Part shown: positions 21,537 to 34,623 of the stretch, one piece after another
Layout of the letters: each line of letters starts with the position of its first letter
Position numbering within the stretch: the first letter of the stretch is position 1
NCBI GenBank assembly: GCA_025449115.1
Contig: JAHLKC010000014.1
Span: 186,001-250,000 of the forward strand
Reading direction: 5' to 3'
Source: Chytridium lagenaria
Taxonomy: Eukaryota > Chytridiomycota > Chytridiomycetes > Chytridiales > Chytridiaceae
Length of the DNA: 64,000 bases
Translations under genes and position numbers: made by a program
Notes under the pieces: model-generated
Databases searched by the model: none
What the model saw: only the letters and a program-made list of their open reading frames with translations
What the model was told of the DNA's origin: nothing

Positions 21537-23762
21537 GTAGTGAGTGGGGATTAGATGGCGGGGAAAAGATGTTGAGCTTTGCTGCTGAGAAAAGTCTAAT
21601 GGCTGAATCTTTTCTCTCGAATTATGATGGCCCTTCACAATCCTGAGACGAACCTCAACCCAGGATGGAAGGAAAAGACAACCCCGAGGGAGAAGAAGGT
21701 GAGGTGGATGGAGCAAGCAGTGACCTCCAACACTAAAAGATCAACTATGATGCAGACCTTATAGTGCAGAGGTGGGTGTAAGATCACTGAGGAAGGGGTT
21801 GAGGGTGGCTGCGGACGCTGTGATGAGCGGTGTAGTTGATGATGTGAGGCCCGTTGCGCCTCGAGTCCTTTCGGTGTTTAAAACTTTTCCTCTTCTTTTT
21901 CCCCTTGTGCCCTGTTGACTATGAGAAATCCCGTTGTATTACACGGGTGGAAGTCCTTCTTTTTTCTTAAAAAAAGCTTTTGGACCTCGTCGTCGGTTGT
22001 CTGTAGATGGTGCCAGGCGAAGTGGGATGGTACTCGGTGCGTGGGAAAGGATCCCAACACTGCTTGCAATAGACAGGGTCAACTTCAGAAAGTTGAGCTC
22101 TATGTTTTCAATGCCTAGATGGACGGATGAATGGAAGGATGGATGAACTGCCAGAAGAGCCTTGACTAATGATCCAGAACGGTTAGAGGATAGCTTTGGA
22201 GAGGTGCGTATCTAATGATATGATCTGAGTAACAGTATACGGGCAAAAGGCAGCAAGTAGCACCCAACTCTCGTAAAGAAGCTACTTTGCGGAGTGTCGG
22301 GGTTCAAAGTAACAGAGGAAAGGAAGCTACAAAAGAGTGCCGCACTGACTAGTGGAAGAATATGCACCAAGCAAAAGAGAGGGAGAGGGCGGATTGGCAT
22401 GTCGATTAAACGGTGATTGGAGCGTGTTTTTTTTTGGACATTTAAGTCAACAATGCAAATTGAAAGCATTAAAGTTAACGATGGTATTGCACCTCACTTC
22501 CGGACTTTTGACAACGTCTGTTTTCATCACTACGTGAGTGGACATTAGGCCGTCATTTCTATGGCGCGTCTTCAAGCACCCAACACCAGTCCCTTAATAA
22601 AATTTTTACAACCCCGATTGAAATGACACATCATCCCAAACCATCCGAGATACCCCAGGCAGAACGACGAAAAACGGTGGAAGCGACAAGTTGCGAGGGA
22701 ATGGAGAAGGATGGGGATGAGATCGTACGGGGAAAAGGCTTGCATAGCATTAAACCGGGCAAGCTTGAGAATAGAATAGAAAAGAACTTGACAGAAGAAA
22801 ATAGAATGAAATACAGGGAAAGTAACGGATTCGCTAAGAAGAAAGGGAATGAAAGAAAAGAAATGCGTTCTGCCATCAAGCATGAGGGGAAGGATTGAAT
22901 GAAATGAGTCCATTAACTGCATGATGGCCTCATCCTTCACTTAACCCCCAAAAAAATTTGCAATGCGGAGATCAAACCTCATCCAAACTGCATGCACATA
23001 AAGCCTCTGCCATCGTCTGGCTCCAAGGCCATGATGAATCCCGATGATGAAAGATGAGGAACAGGACACAAGCTAGTGCTTCAATCATACCTTTTGAATG
23101 TGCTGTAACGATGGGACCGAAAACAATAAAGAAAAAAACCTGTCGGGGTCCGAAACCCTAGGGCACGAAAAAGGTCCAGCAAATGAGTGAGATGGAATGA
23201 AACGAATGAGTAAGAGAAAGGCAAAGACACTGAGAAGTAGCGCAATCAGAATGCAGGGTGTAGTTGAGGGGTAGAGATAAGGGTTGGAGTAGATAAGGGG
23301 AAGGGAACGATGGTGATGGTTGTGGGGTTGAGCTGGATGGGCACCTTGTATCGTCAGAAGCCAATCTTAACAAGAGCTAATGGCTGTAAGACTTTTTCGG
23401 AATGCCAATTGAGGGGTGGTGTAGAGGTTGCAGGATTGGAGTACGTCCAAGGGTGATGAGATGACGGAAGACGGGATGGGAGAGGGAGATGAAGTAAACT
23501 CCAAAGCGAAAGAAAAAGTTACAAATTTCCATATATTCACTCCACATCGGAGTTGAGTGCAATGTGCAACGTAAAAGACCTCCTCAAGTGGATTCACGGT
23601 TCAAATGAGAATATGCTAATACAAAACGAAAAAGAAACGAAAAATGAGCGCTTATGATTTTTCAGTAAGTAAATACTTGGGCAGGTACAATTACGTCGCA
23701 AATAAAAATAAAAATACGCAGAGATAAACAGAGATAAGAGTTTCAGAGATTATAAAGAATCT
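21537..23762. other. Intergenic region between Zn-cluster gene start and PEX11 end
   Basis: About 2.2 kb. I see no supported gene. The T/C-rich minus-strand frames at 22572-22940 and the Lys/Glu-rich frame at 22623-22898 are composition artefacts. It should hold the promoter of the Zn-cluster regulator and the PEX11 3' UTR. Confidence 0.35.
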
Positions 23763-24834
23763 TCACTTGGAGTTCTTGATGTACAATTTAGTTGTCCCCA
23801 GAATCGCCGCCGCAAGGCCAGTAAACACCTGCCATCCATCATCCCAACCCTTCTCCCCAAGTTGAAACACGTCAATGGTGCAAAAGATAAAATCAGCCGA
23901 CATCTTTGCGAGCGAGATCCGATGCATCAACAGCTTATCGGTTCACCTTCTTCACCTCCGCCGCAAGCGCTGCTACCTCATCAGCACGCCTAACATGATT
24001 CTCATTTTCCATCTTTTCATTGGGAGTTAGATTACTTTTGGCTCGCTTAAGCCTCTCCCGCTTGGCCGTCAGCATAATCACGTCTTGCAAAACCTCATGG
24101 GCATCGATAAAGATACTCGCAAACCAGAGGCGATCCGACAATGGCGTGCAAGGCTTGATCCAAGATTTGTCCAACACGCCCATCTTTGCAAGGCAGATAG
24201 CATCGTCCGACAAATCGTTCGCAATTCCCACGATTGCGCCTAGTAACGTGCCAAATGCCAACATTCTTTCGGTGAATGTAGGAGTTTGCTTTGTGCGCGA
24301 GGATAGACCGGGAATCACCAAGGCGAGCTGATCTAGGTCGGACAGGAAGGTTTTCAGGGTGTCGAGGGGTTCGAGGAAGTGGGCGAGGCGAATGATCTTG
24401 CGAGTCATTGACATATGGGAAACGAGTTTCTCCATCCTTGGGACGATAGGAGCAACACCATCCTCCTTCCCTTCCAACTTTATCGGCTGCCGCAAAAGAG
24501 GGTGAGGTTTGATTCCCCATTTGACTGCAAAAGAACCGATTTTCCCCACAAGATTCAAGTACAGTGCGGCCTTTGAACCATACTGAACGCATTTGAGCAC
24601 TTTGTCCCTGCCGTCATTTAAAGTCAAGATTTTTCTCAGAACCATGAGCCGCAAGTAGGAAGGTCCAACCATCTTGGTGTAGAGGGCTGCGAGAAGGGTG
24701 GAAAGGAGAAAATGACGCTTGGCCCTGCTAGATCCGACTCCATTTGCTGAAGAGCCGTTCGTGATAGAATGACCGTTTGTATAGGATCCATTTGTGACGG
24801 AATGGTGGCCGTTGGAGGCAGCTTGAGATGACAT
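23763..24834 (-). CDS. PEX11: Peroxisomal membrane biogenesis protein PEX11
   Basis: PEX11 elongates the peroxisomal membrane before fission and controls peroxisome number. After a short Asn/Gly/Ser-rich N-terminus the protein has LTLNDGRDKVLKCVQYGSKA, the amphipathic helix region near the start of the family domain, then KLVSHMSMTRKIIRLAHFLEPL, a middle helix GTLLGAIVGIANDLSDDAI and the C-terminus MHRISLAKMSADFIFCTI...GWDDGWQVFTGLAAAILGTTKLYI. The last 57 residues are in another frame; removing one C near 23938-23940 joins them, so the apparent stop at 23935 is probably artificial. No intron was needed. It lies next to the gene for a kinase ending in SKL. Confidence 0.88.
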
Positions 24835-26223
24835 CAGGATGGATAAGGTGTTGTGAGGATTAAATGGAAGGAAATAGGATCTGCCGACCAGCAGCAAGCG
24901 AGCTTAAATGTGAGATCGAGGGATTTAGTTTGACCTTGAGAGCGTTGGTATCTTGATATCTGAGATCGGGCGGCAAGAGTGAATGAGGACGGGGTGGATG
25001 TAGAAAAGATGACCAGAGATTGTGCAACCGATGGAATGGAATACGGCTCCAACCGTGCACATGCAGTATTTGTCTCCCTTATTCAATGCCTTTGAAGAAA
25101 AAAAGCTCTCATTATAATCCTGCACACGTCCTTACACGTCTCAAAGTCTCTGTCAGAGACATTTCCAGGTTAAATGATGAGTAAACCTGTTTCCAGTAAT
25201 TATTTTGTTTCGAAAACCATCAATCACCTGGAACGACGTGTGTGGTATCGTCTTATTTTCGATCAAATAGAGGTCAGATCTAACGTATAAAAGCCAATAT
25301 CTCCCTCTCTATGAACATCCCCACGTTGACGCGCACTGTAACTAGTGGAACAAAGTTTACCATGCCATTCCGTGCATATGTAATTGCCGAGGAGGCGGTA
25401 TATACTGCAACGAGGCTAAAATGGGGAGCGGTGGGATCGATTTTGGAATGGCGAGATGGAATAGAGAGTTGAAAGATCCTACAGGGAAATTGATGGAAGC
25501 TTTCATGAGCTGTATCTTACGCGATACATAAGCTCCTTTAAATTTGTGAAAATTAAGTTCATGCCTGAAACTAGAAAGCCACCGCTACATGACTGATGGA
25601 TGGTTTTGCGTAAGCTACCAACTGGACCTCTTCCCAAATCCTCATTGTTTTCATACAGTGGTGAGACGTTACGCATTGTGGATGGCATATCGCCTGCTGT
25701 TGGATGGAGACTATGTGACGTTGCTGTCAGAGAATGGGTCAATTTTAAGGAATTGGGATGAGCTCTTCTTTTTGATGAGAAAAAATGATGTAAGTTTAGT
25801 GTACATACGTAATGTTATTCGGGCGACCATCTTTCGGCTGTTCGGCTATACTGAAATGGTCTCCGTTACACAAAGCATCATAAGATTTCAGACATGGTGA
25901 ACAACGATACGATGGAGCGCACTGGCGACTCCACGACAGGGATTCGAGCAGGGTAAGTCGATGAAATCTCAGATGTATGCCTTTACTGCACTATGCATCA
26001 TCACTTTATGATCGTGTCCGTCTTGATGCGCTCTCAGTGTTTTGATCTTCTAGAATGGGGAAGAGGCTTGGACTTACTTGCTTGACCCTGAGCTGTCTCT
26101 TACTGCACTTCGACCATTTCTTTCCTTTTACATACACTCCGGCTTTTTTCAAGCACAGTCTTTCGGCTTCTTATTAAATATGTCACAACTCTTTCCTAAT
26201 GCCGTTTTGTTCTCTTATGTAGC
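24835..26223. other. Divergent region between PEX11 and the PTS1-tailed kinase
   Basis: About 1.4 kb between two start codons pointing outward. No supported coding sequence. If the two peroxisomal genes are co-regulated, shared promoter elements would be here; I could not identify an oleate-type element by eye. Confidence 0.35.
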
Positions 26224-27451
26224 ATGGAACTGGATGAGGCCAAGCTTATCGAGTATCTCAAAAAGGTCCTTCCTCAATTCCAGACCCCTTTGAAGATCAA
26301 GCAATTCAAGTTTGGCCAAAGTAACCCCACATATCTTTTGGAGGATGGAAGGTTAGTTACGAAGCTTGGTAAAAGTCAGATACTAACGTCACATGCTCAG
26401 ATTCCGTCGCTTCGTCCTTCGCAAGAAACCTCCTGGTCGTCTCATTTCCAAAAAAGCTCACGCCGTCGAACGCGAATACCAGATTATAAACACCCTTGGC
26501 AGGAACACTGACGTTCCCGTCCCTCGCGTCTTCACTCTTTGCGAAGACCCCGCTGTCATTGGAACCCCCTTTTACGTCATGGAGTTCCTTGACGGCCGTA
26601 TCTTCACCGACAACATTCTCCCATCTGTTCGCGATTATGACGCCCGCCGATCCTGCTACATGGCTGTCATGGACACCCTTGCAAGGCTTCACCGCCCTTC
26701 CCCAGTTGCACTCGGCCTAGCACCCGCTGTTGACCCTGCAAAGCCTTCGAAACCCTTTTATGAGCGTCAAATCGCCACGCTCGTCGCCATTTCCAAGGCT
26801 CAAGGTGCAGTTGAAGACCCAGACACTGGCAAAAAAGTTGGCGATCTTCCACGTCTTGATGAGATGATTGCATGGTTCCGTCGTAACGCAGTCATTGATG
26901 AGACAACAGTCGTTCATGGTGATTTTAAGGTCGATAACTTGGTCTTCCATCCTGTTTCGCCTCGCGTTATTGGTGTTCTGGATTGGGAGCTTTCAACGGT
27001 TGGGCATCCGCTTTCGGATTTGGCCAATTTGTTATTGCCGTGGTATACTACCATGGAGGTGGGCAAGGAGGCGCCCGGTGGTGCTGGTTTCCTTGATGCC
27101 AGCCGACCTCTCCCAGTCCCTGAAGCTGATGAGCTCATGAAAGAATACTGCAGACTTACGGGACGGACTTACCCCATTCCGCGATTCGACTTTTGCATTG
27201 CCTTCTCCTTCTTTAGGGTGTGTAAATAATTTTTAAAAGTTGCTCTGTTTTTACTTATTTGTTGTCTTAATTTTCTTAACTCTTTTTTTATTCAAAAGCT
27301 GTCCGTTATCACCCAAGGAGTCGCCGCAAGGGTAGCCCTTAAGCAAGCAAGCTCTGCCAATGCAAAGGCCGCGGCTAGCATGTTTATTCCATGCTCAAAC
27401 CTCGTCCTTAAATTTGTCGACAAGGGTAACCTCGGGCCTTCTAAGCTGTGA
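26224..27451 (+). CDS. APH/ACAD10-11-type small-molecule kinase with C-terminal SKL peroxisome signal
   Basis: Three exons: 26224-26351, 26401-27217, 27299-27451. The protein is the stand-alone phosphotransferase domain found at the N-terminus of ACAD10/ACAD11. It has FGQSNPTYLLEDGRFRRFVLRKKP (nucleotide loop and Lys), AHAVEREYQIINTL, the catalytic VVHGDFKVDNLVFHP (Brenner-type HGDxxxxN) and IGVLDWELSTVGHPLSDLA (DWE metal motif). The last three residues are Ser-Lys-Leu, a canonical PTS1. ACAD11-type kinases phosphorylate 4-hydroxyacyl-CoAs for their breakdown; a matching role in peroxisomal hydroxy-fatty acid use is inferred. No acyl-CoA dehydrogenase domain follows, so in this fungus it would be a separate protein. 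Confidence 0.87.
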
Positions 27452-27548
27452 ATTAATAAATATTGTCTTTTTTGAACAAGTTGATGATCGAAAGAAATAA
27501 CCTAAACTCAATGCTATAATTTGTTATCTTTCTTGATTTGTCCCGTCA

Positions 27549-27571
27549 CCATTATCATCATCATCATCATC
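27549..27571. repeat. CAT trinucleotide microsatellite
   Basis: Short run of ATC/CAT units in the 292 bp between two converging genes (27452-27743), where no gene is seen. Confidence 0.7.
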
Positions 27572-27743
27572 TCAAAAAACAAATACGACTTGCACTTTCT
27601 AATGTTCTAATGCAGACAGGGGAATATAAATTTCACCGTATAAAAACAAACAAGAGGAACAAAAAACGGAAACCCAAAACCCCCCCACTTTCCCTACTCA
27701 ATCCTCTTCCTTCGGCTCAACCATCTCCTCTCTTAACCTCGCA

Positions 27744-29060
27744 TCAATCAAACATCCATCCAAATCCGCCACCGCCCACCTCCCGTCCCGGGAAATCATC
27801 CTGAAAATACGTCGTCTCAAACCGCGCCTTCATCGTCCTCACCCCCTCATCTTCCATCACAACCTCCCCATCCTTCCTCCTCACATCAAACTTGATCCTC
27901 GCATCCAACTCCACATCAACTCCCACAATCTGTCCTTTAGCCACCACCGCATTTTTCTGCGCATACGACGGCAAACTCTCCACATCCTGCATACAATATT
28001 CAAACACCTCCTCCCGGAACACCGTCATGCTTTTCCCTAGATGATTCGTCGCTCTCCGTGTAAACGCGAACCGTGAGAACCGCCTCTGAACAGGTCCACG
28101 AAGAAGCGTTGACGTTGCAAGGTCTTTGCGCCAAACGTGATCCAGACCCCCAAGATCCGCGTTGTCCCTAATTCAGGCTCCATCGACATATTCAATGTGC
28201 ATCCAACATCGTCAAGTCGTTTATGGGCGGTTCGTAGTTTCTCGTAAAGCGACGGTTGGACCATTTCTTGAAGTCGGCGTTGCTGTGCACCCGCGTCTGA
28301 TCCGTCCCATCCTGATAGACGTTTCAGGACAAGGGGAATGACGCTCTTGGGTGCTTCGATGAATTGATCGGGAAAATAGGGTATGGATTTTACGCCAGCG
28401 GTTGCGGTGGCAAAGGGGGAAGTTGTGGGAGAAGTGTTGGTTTCCAAAGGTTCCAATTCAGGAAACCGATTATTAATGAAAGCTACATCTTGTTAATAAT
28501 CTCCTCTACCTTCATGAATGCAAAGACATACCCGTCCCGGCTCCCAGCGCAAAGATCCTTCGCATAGGCGCCATCAACATCTTCTCGTACCAAGGCCATG
28601 TAGGGTTTTCATCGTCGTAAGCTTTTCGATGAACTTGCTCAGCGTCATAGAGAATCACGGGGTAATCATCAAGAATCTCTTCTACATCCGCCTCCGTTGC
28701 CTTTCGGGTCGGTTTTGAGGCTGCAGCGTCTGCAAGGGTTGCGACTAAAAAGCATCAGACAGGTACTTAACTGTATTTGGGCGACGGTATTGAGGATAAA
28801 AGGCCTTATGCAGATGCCGTGTTTCTCATAAAACTTATGCATGCACAACTGATCCCTCACTCCCAAACTCGACATCCTCTTTCTCCACATATCCGCAATA
28901 CACCCTCATCCAAAAACTAATCACATTACATACCGCTTAACATCCTCATGTCAACCCTTCTCCCAAGTTTGAGAGGAACCCCACATGCCGCCCGAACCTC
29001 TAATCCCCTCACCAGAGATCGAGACCCAATTTGAAAGAGCCGTGACTTCATGACGCTCAT
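27744..29060 (-). CDS. Unknown protein with mitochondrial-type presequence
   Basis: The first exon starts MSVMKSRLFQIGSRSLVRG, a basic, hydroxylated, acid-free N-terminus typical of matrix import. A second start at 29051 is in frame. Later parts include ILDDYPVILYDAEQ, NPTWPWYEKMLMAPMRRIF, IPYFPDQFIEAPKSVIPLVLKRLSGWDG, VQPSLYEKLRTAHKRL and a C-terminal stretch VDVELDARIKFDVRRKDGEVV resembling a small beta-rich fold. A missing G near 28118-28125 breaks the frame at FGAKDLATSTLLRGP. The overall pattern (presequence, helices, then a cystatin-like sheet) reminds me of Tim44/Mba1/mL45-type mitochondrial ribosome receptors, but no diagnostic motif was found, so this is only a suggestion. Confidence 0.6.
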
Positions 29061-29468
29061 TTTTTAAAATTTTGAATTTTTCGGGAAAGGACGATATTGA
29101 AACAGAAACAAAAACGTCGCTATTGAAGCGTTAACAGTACAGAGAGGTAGAGACCCCGAAATAAGAAAGGAAAACAAATAAGGCGACAACCTCACAGCAA
29201 ACAAACTACAATAAACAATTCTCGTAACCCCATCATCTTTTGTCAACCACGAAAAACAAAAAGAAGAATAAAAGAAGAAAGGTGAGGGTTAGATAAAAAG
29301 CACAGTCATGCCACTCAAGTCATTAATGGCGTCGAAACAAGAAAGAAAAACTTAGGAAAACTGAAGTAAGAACAATTCTAACCCAAAAAGGTACAAAAAA
29401 ACAAAAGACTGATAACCGTCATTCAAAACACGATCGACATCATCGTATCCAATGCACATAACAGACGT
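29061..29468. other. Short intergenic region upstream of the mitochondrial-type gene
   Basis: About 400 bp between the CLU1 stop and the next start, both minus strand. A-rich on the plus strand; no gene seen. Confidence 0.35.
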
Positions 29469-32400
29469 TCAAGCAACCGCCCCCTTCTTCTTCTTCTTCC
29501 CCTCCCCTCCCTCACCAATAAACTTCATCAACTCATCCACACTCAAATGTCCCATATTTCCTCTCATACTCCCAGCAGTCTGTCCGGAAAGCTGCGCCGA
29601 CATCTTACTCTTCATATGATCCAAGGCAACCTCCTCCTGCGCTTTCTTGGCTCCACTTAACCCTCCATTCTTCTTCGCCTTGGCTTTCAACGCTTTACTC
29701 TCAATATCCCTTTTAGCCTAACGCATAATATTAGCAGGGATAAATAAAAATGTAGAAACAAAATGCAAACCCCTCCCCAAAAATGAATTCAAAATATAAA
29801 TGTTTAAAAAAACCCAGGGAAAATAAACAAAAATCTCACATCCATCACCGCTCTCGAAGTCAACGCCGCCAAAGCCTCCGCGGCCTCCTTCACAGCCTCA
29901 GTTTCCTTATCCCCATCCCTCGCCTTAACATGTCGGTACACAACTCGCTGTGCCTCAAGCGCCCCCCTAAAATCTCCAGCCATCATCAACGCCTGACATA
30001 AATGATCATACGACCGTGCCGTGATTTCATGGTCTTTCCCAAAAATCGTTTCGTTGGTCGAGACGGCGCGTGTGTGGAAACGAGTGGAAAGCGCCATATC
30101 GCGTTTGCAGTGGGACAGCATCATGGCGATTTGAGTCTAATCGCGGATAAAAAGGAATATTAGTTAGATTTGATAATGAAGGAGATTAAAGGCGACTCAC
30201 GTCAGCGGATGCAAGCTCAGGGTGAAGATCATTGGAGCACAACATCTCAAGGTTCCGGACTGCATGACGCATGTACCGGAATCCAGCATCCGCATTCCCA
30301 GAGAGACATTCAAAGTACCCAAGGTTCATCTACACAAAATCAGATAAAACGTCAGTTCAACTATAGCACAAATCATCAAAACACCCACATATTGCTGAGA
30401 CGTCTCGGGGTCATCAAATCCAACCGTCCGTTCCGCCACAATAATCGCCTTTCTCTGTAGCGACTTGCAAGCCTCCATTTCTCCACCTTCGTGACGAATC
30501 ATCGCAAGGTTACGGTACGATCGTCCACTTTCAGGGTGAATAGGCGAGTAAACCTGTTCGTAAATGCTGGAAGACTCGGCAAGGACCTCAATGCCAAGCG
30601 GGGTCTGACCTTGACGAAGGCAGTAGAGACCGTTCTCTTGAAGTTCGTCGCCGAACGAAGTCTATATGCGAAAAAAAAGATCTTAATGCATGTCCCCCAG
30701 ATTTCAATCTAAAGATGAAATAGTCCGAAAAGAAACTCACCCTCGGCTCTGCATGCTTTACGACCGGATACACGTTAACAATATCCGCCGGCTCAAAAGC
30801 CCCAAACGCCTTCCAATCCCTCTCCCTCGCAACAACCTGCAACCCAACTTTCAAACAGACCCCTCTCAACACCACAACCCTTCTCCCTTCCCTCACAAGC
30901 ACCTTGGGAAGGTTATTATACCTAAACCTCGCCCTCACTTCCTCCCTAATCTTTGCGTCAAGCAACGCAGGGGTCAAGGATTCATACGCAAGACCCTCAG
31001 ACGGAACCATGAAGGCTGGGAAATGGGCGGGACGGATTTGGGCGTTGGCGGGGACGGGCGTAGAAGGGTCAGCAAACAGGCAGTTGAGGAAATGAGAAAT
31101 GCAGTTTGAGGTAAGGTACTGGGGAGTATCGCGGAGGAGGTCGCGGAGGATGGATTTAGCAGCACGAGTAGTCATTTCTTCCTGGCAAAGCTCCTAATAC
31201 AAAACGCAAAATTAAGTAAATCATACATCCACCATAATTGCAAGAAAAGAAGAGTTACCTTTGCAAAGAAGGTTCTATCCTCCACCTGCAACTTCTCCAA
31301 CAATGTCGTGAGCTTCCCCAAATACCTCATACTGATACCCCTCAAATGCAAAAATTTGGTCAGCCTTTGCCCATCAAGAGGACAAGTCGACGGGTGTGCA
31401 GCAAGTTCAAACGCCTTTTAAAAAAAGCCAAGTCAGAAAAAAGAATCGCACAGAAAAAAACACTCGACGCGAAACCTACCGTCGATGAAATCACATTGTT
31501 GCTAAGGAACTTGGACATTTGACGAACGACATCACGTTCTCCCTCTGCAGTTTCAGACGCAGGGTCCTCACCACCAGTTCCGTCAGCCGCAGGGACGAGC
31601 ACAAAGGCATCAGGGTTAAACCGCAAATCAAAGTTAATCTCAACTACAAGAAAAAAAGAAGAACCCGCGTTAATGCACGCCTCAAATAAATGAAAGAAAA
31701 CTTAAACAGATAAAAGATACAAGACGTACGAGGCTTCTCCTCCTCCTCAGGTAAACCCTCCTCCTTTCTCTTCTCTGCCTCCTTCTTCTTCTTCTCAGTC
31801 TGTTCCTGGATATACGCCCTCAACTTGGTGTCGTGGTACATCTCAACAAGCTCCGTCCTTAACAACGCCAATCGGTGCGGGTAGGCAGGGAGTGCCGCAT
31901 CGTCTCCTTCAACCTCCTTATCAACTTGATCAAGAAACTCAATGTCAACAGGGGTGACACGGCTGAGATCAAGGAAGTAGCGACGACCGTCTTCGCCAGA
32001 GATACCCTAAGCACAAAAAAAATAAAAAAAGAAAGTTAGAAACAAAAAGGAAAGTGTCAGAAGAAAGAACTGTGTGGGAAGAAAGAAAAAGAAAAGTTTA
32101 AAACGCCAATCCTACCTTTGTATCCACAGAAGTAAACAATTCATGCTTTTTCCCCTCTCCATCCACAACAACATGTTCCACAAGATGCAGGCTCTTGGCC
32201 ACCTTCTCCGCAAGCTCATGGAAGGTCTTACTCGACTCCACGCTCTTCCCATTATCAATTGACCCATACTTGACAAGCGCATTCTCCCCGACCTGTTCCC
32301 CAGATGCCTCCGCCGCAGCCGCAGCCTCAAGCTGCTGTTGCTGCTTCTTCAAAATCCCAGGTATGATCGTCTGCGCAACAAGTCGATGACCCTTGTAATC

Positions 32401-34072
32401 AACCACAGCCGTTCCAAGCGTATACACACCCTCAATGTCAAGCGACGAGACAGCTCCAACACCGTCAACGTCCTTTCCGACAGCAACATGAGCAGCCGCA
32501 GCACCACCAAACCTTTCATAGCTTTCACGTTGATCGTTCCCATGGGAGAAGAAGATCCCTCCATGGATGTACATTCGGGAAGCCACAGGGTCCGTAGGGT
32601 TGATAGACGGCACAGCTCCAGATACAATGGCAGCGGCAACACGACCAGCGGCTTCCACAAACTCTGTGTGATGCCGGAACAAGAGCTGATCGCGGAAGAC
32701 ACGCTCCTGGGGTGTCGAGCGGGGGAGTTCACGAGCGGATTGGAGGTCCTCGTTCCAGTCGCGGGTCCCCATGAGATCAAAGGCGTCAGCGGCGACGAGG
32801 ACAGCGTCGAGAGCGCGACCGGGATCGGCTTCGTGGGGGTAGGTTTCACGCACCAGGGGTAGTAGGTGACGGGGCTCAGGATGTACTCAAAAGGGTGACG
32901 GGCTTGGATGGCTGCCTGGATGAGGGGGAACCTGTGGGCGAATCCGAGACTTGCTAGCGTGAGGAGTCCTGGGAGGGTGTGGGAGTGGCAGGGTTTGGTT
33001 GGAACGGGGAAGGGGGTCAAAGACCTTGTCGTTGCTGCGGGAAATGTAGAAACCGGTGACGGAACATGTGATTTGAAGGTTGACATTTTCGACGGTTTGG
33101 ACGGAAAGGTAGAGAAGGTCGCCGACCATACGACGGGGGTGGGGTGGAGGGTTCCAGGTGGAAACGCTGAGAGATTTCAGGGGGACATCGATTTGGGAAG
33201 AGAGGGGTTCAGGGATCAAATAGGACATTTGGTCCTTGGAGGTCTCCTCGAAGGAGTAATCAGCGAAAGCGGTCGGCTTGGGGCCATCAACCTTAGGCGT
33301 AGGCTTGCGGTTACCAGACTTATCCTTGGACTCATCTACCTTCTCGGGTCCATGAATAGCTATATACATAGACGGTTAGTGCCCTTAACTCTGGTGTAAG
33401 CAAAGAAAACTCACTGTGGTCTCCCGATATTGTTGACAAGTAACTCACACCCACATCGATACCAAGCGAAGGAGTGGTGGACTGGAAGTTTGTGAGCACC
33501 TCCCTGAAACGGGTTAGGTGAATGCGGACCTCACGGTCAGTGTATGGCGCTAAGAAGGTCGTTTAACGTCAAATCGTCCGGCAAAAAAAGCTCACCTTCA
33601 ACCATGTTGAGAGCGGACGTGGGGGTGAAACCTTCAATCGATCCAAGATCAATCGTATCGTCCAACTTGACGCCATCAAATTCAATGTTGAAGCAAGTGT
33701 CAAACTGGCAGTCGGGAGTTTCGAGAATCATCTGACGAAGGTCCTGGATGGTGTTTCCTGGGTGAGCCTGGAAACGTCAAGCCATTAGAATAGATTTAGA
33801 GAGCATCAACGGAAGACAAGGTAGTATAAGAATGTATGCACTTACGCTAAGAGTCAGAGGCCCAGACTTGTTAGGCATGTTCACTGTCAACGTGAACGTG
33901 GGGTCGGCCACTGTGTGAAAAGGGATCACAGTAAGCCATCAAAGTATCATCAGGAAAGTAAATCGAAACATATCATCCATCACATCTTCATCAAAAGCGA
34001 ATGACAGCGACAATCACCTTCAGGAGGAAGCTCAGTGTGAGCCACGGGCTCGGGCTCAATGTTTTGAGTCAT
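29469..34072 (-). CDS. CLU1: Clustered mitochondria protein CLU1/CluA
   Basis: A large (~1270 residue) cytosolic protein that keeps mitochondria distributed, binds mRNAs for mitochondrial proteins and associates with eIF3. Start ATG at 34072 (MTQNIEPEPVAHTELPPE). The ubiquitin-like CLU_N part has CFNIEFDGVKLDDTIDLG. Then VSTWNPPPHPRRMVGDLLYL, the CLU domain with RMYIHGGIFFSHGND, VYTLGTAVVDYKGHRLVAQTIIPGIL and RRYFLDLSRVTPVDIEFLDQ. C-terminal TPRs include QENGLYCLRQGQTPLGIEVL and SGRSYRNLAMIRHEGGE. The very end is Lys-rich (GKKKKKGAVA). Many short introns occur; exon borders were not all fixed. The C-terminal exons are rich in Lys/Ala. Confidence 0.93.
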
Positions 34073-34623
34073 TTGCGACAAAGTCTACAAGGATGGTTCA
34101 ACAAAGAGTTTCCACGTAGATGGCTGTTCCGTGATGCCTTTGTTGGGAGCCTGTGTACATGGAAAAGGCGTTAGCGCGAACATTGCATTCGTTGTATCAA
34201 AGGTGAACGTGGAAAGTAACGATGAGTAAGTTTTGCATGGACGGGTTACGAATGAACAGCAATAGACAGAGAGCCCCTTACACAGTGGAACAAATTGTGA
34301 AGGATGAATAAACCCCTTCCGTAGACGAACGAACTTGACCAGGTTTTAGGTGAAGCAAGTGAATGAATGAGTAAGTTCCACTACTCGGAGTTGAGATGGG
34401 TTTTTTTCTTTTTTCACTTGTAAATATTTAATATGTAATGAATCTTTTTGCTTGTCCTTGCATGGATCGCTTTTATTGAAATTGTCAGGACATCCGGAGA
34501 GACCCGGAAATGAAATAGGTCAGTAGGCAGGTACTTAGGTAGGTACGCAGGTAGATAGACGGGATGATTCTCATATCTTTAATTTCTACAACGAGCAAAT
34601 AAAGATACACAATTGAATTCTTC
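34073..34623. other. Intergenic region upstream of CLU1
   Basis: About 550 bp between the CLU1 start and the end of the YhhN-family gene. It includes a small degenerate tetranucleotide tract (repeated GTAGGTA/GCAGGTA near 34520-34555). No gene seen. Confidence 0.35.

Noticed and set aside
22572..22940. Leu/Phe-rich frame resembling a membrane protein
   Set aside because: The hydrophobicity follows from a T/C-rich strand; no start context, family or splice support.
30690..31109. 139-codon plus-strand frame
   Set aside because: It is antisense to the CLU1 coding region, whose minus-strand sequence is conserved.
32338..32862. 174-codon plus-strand frame
   Set aside because: Shadow of the CLU domain on the minus strand, with no features of its own.
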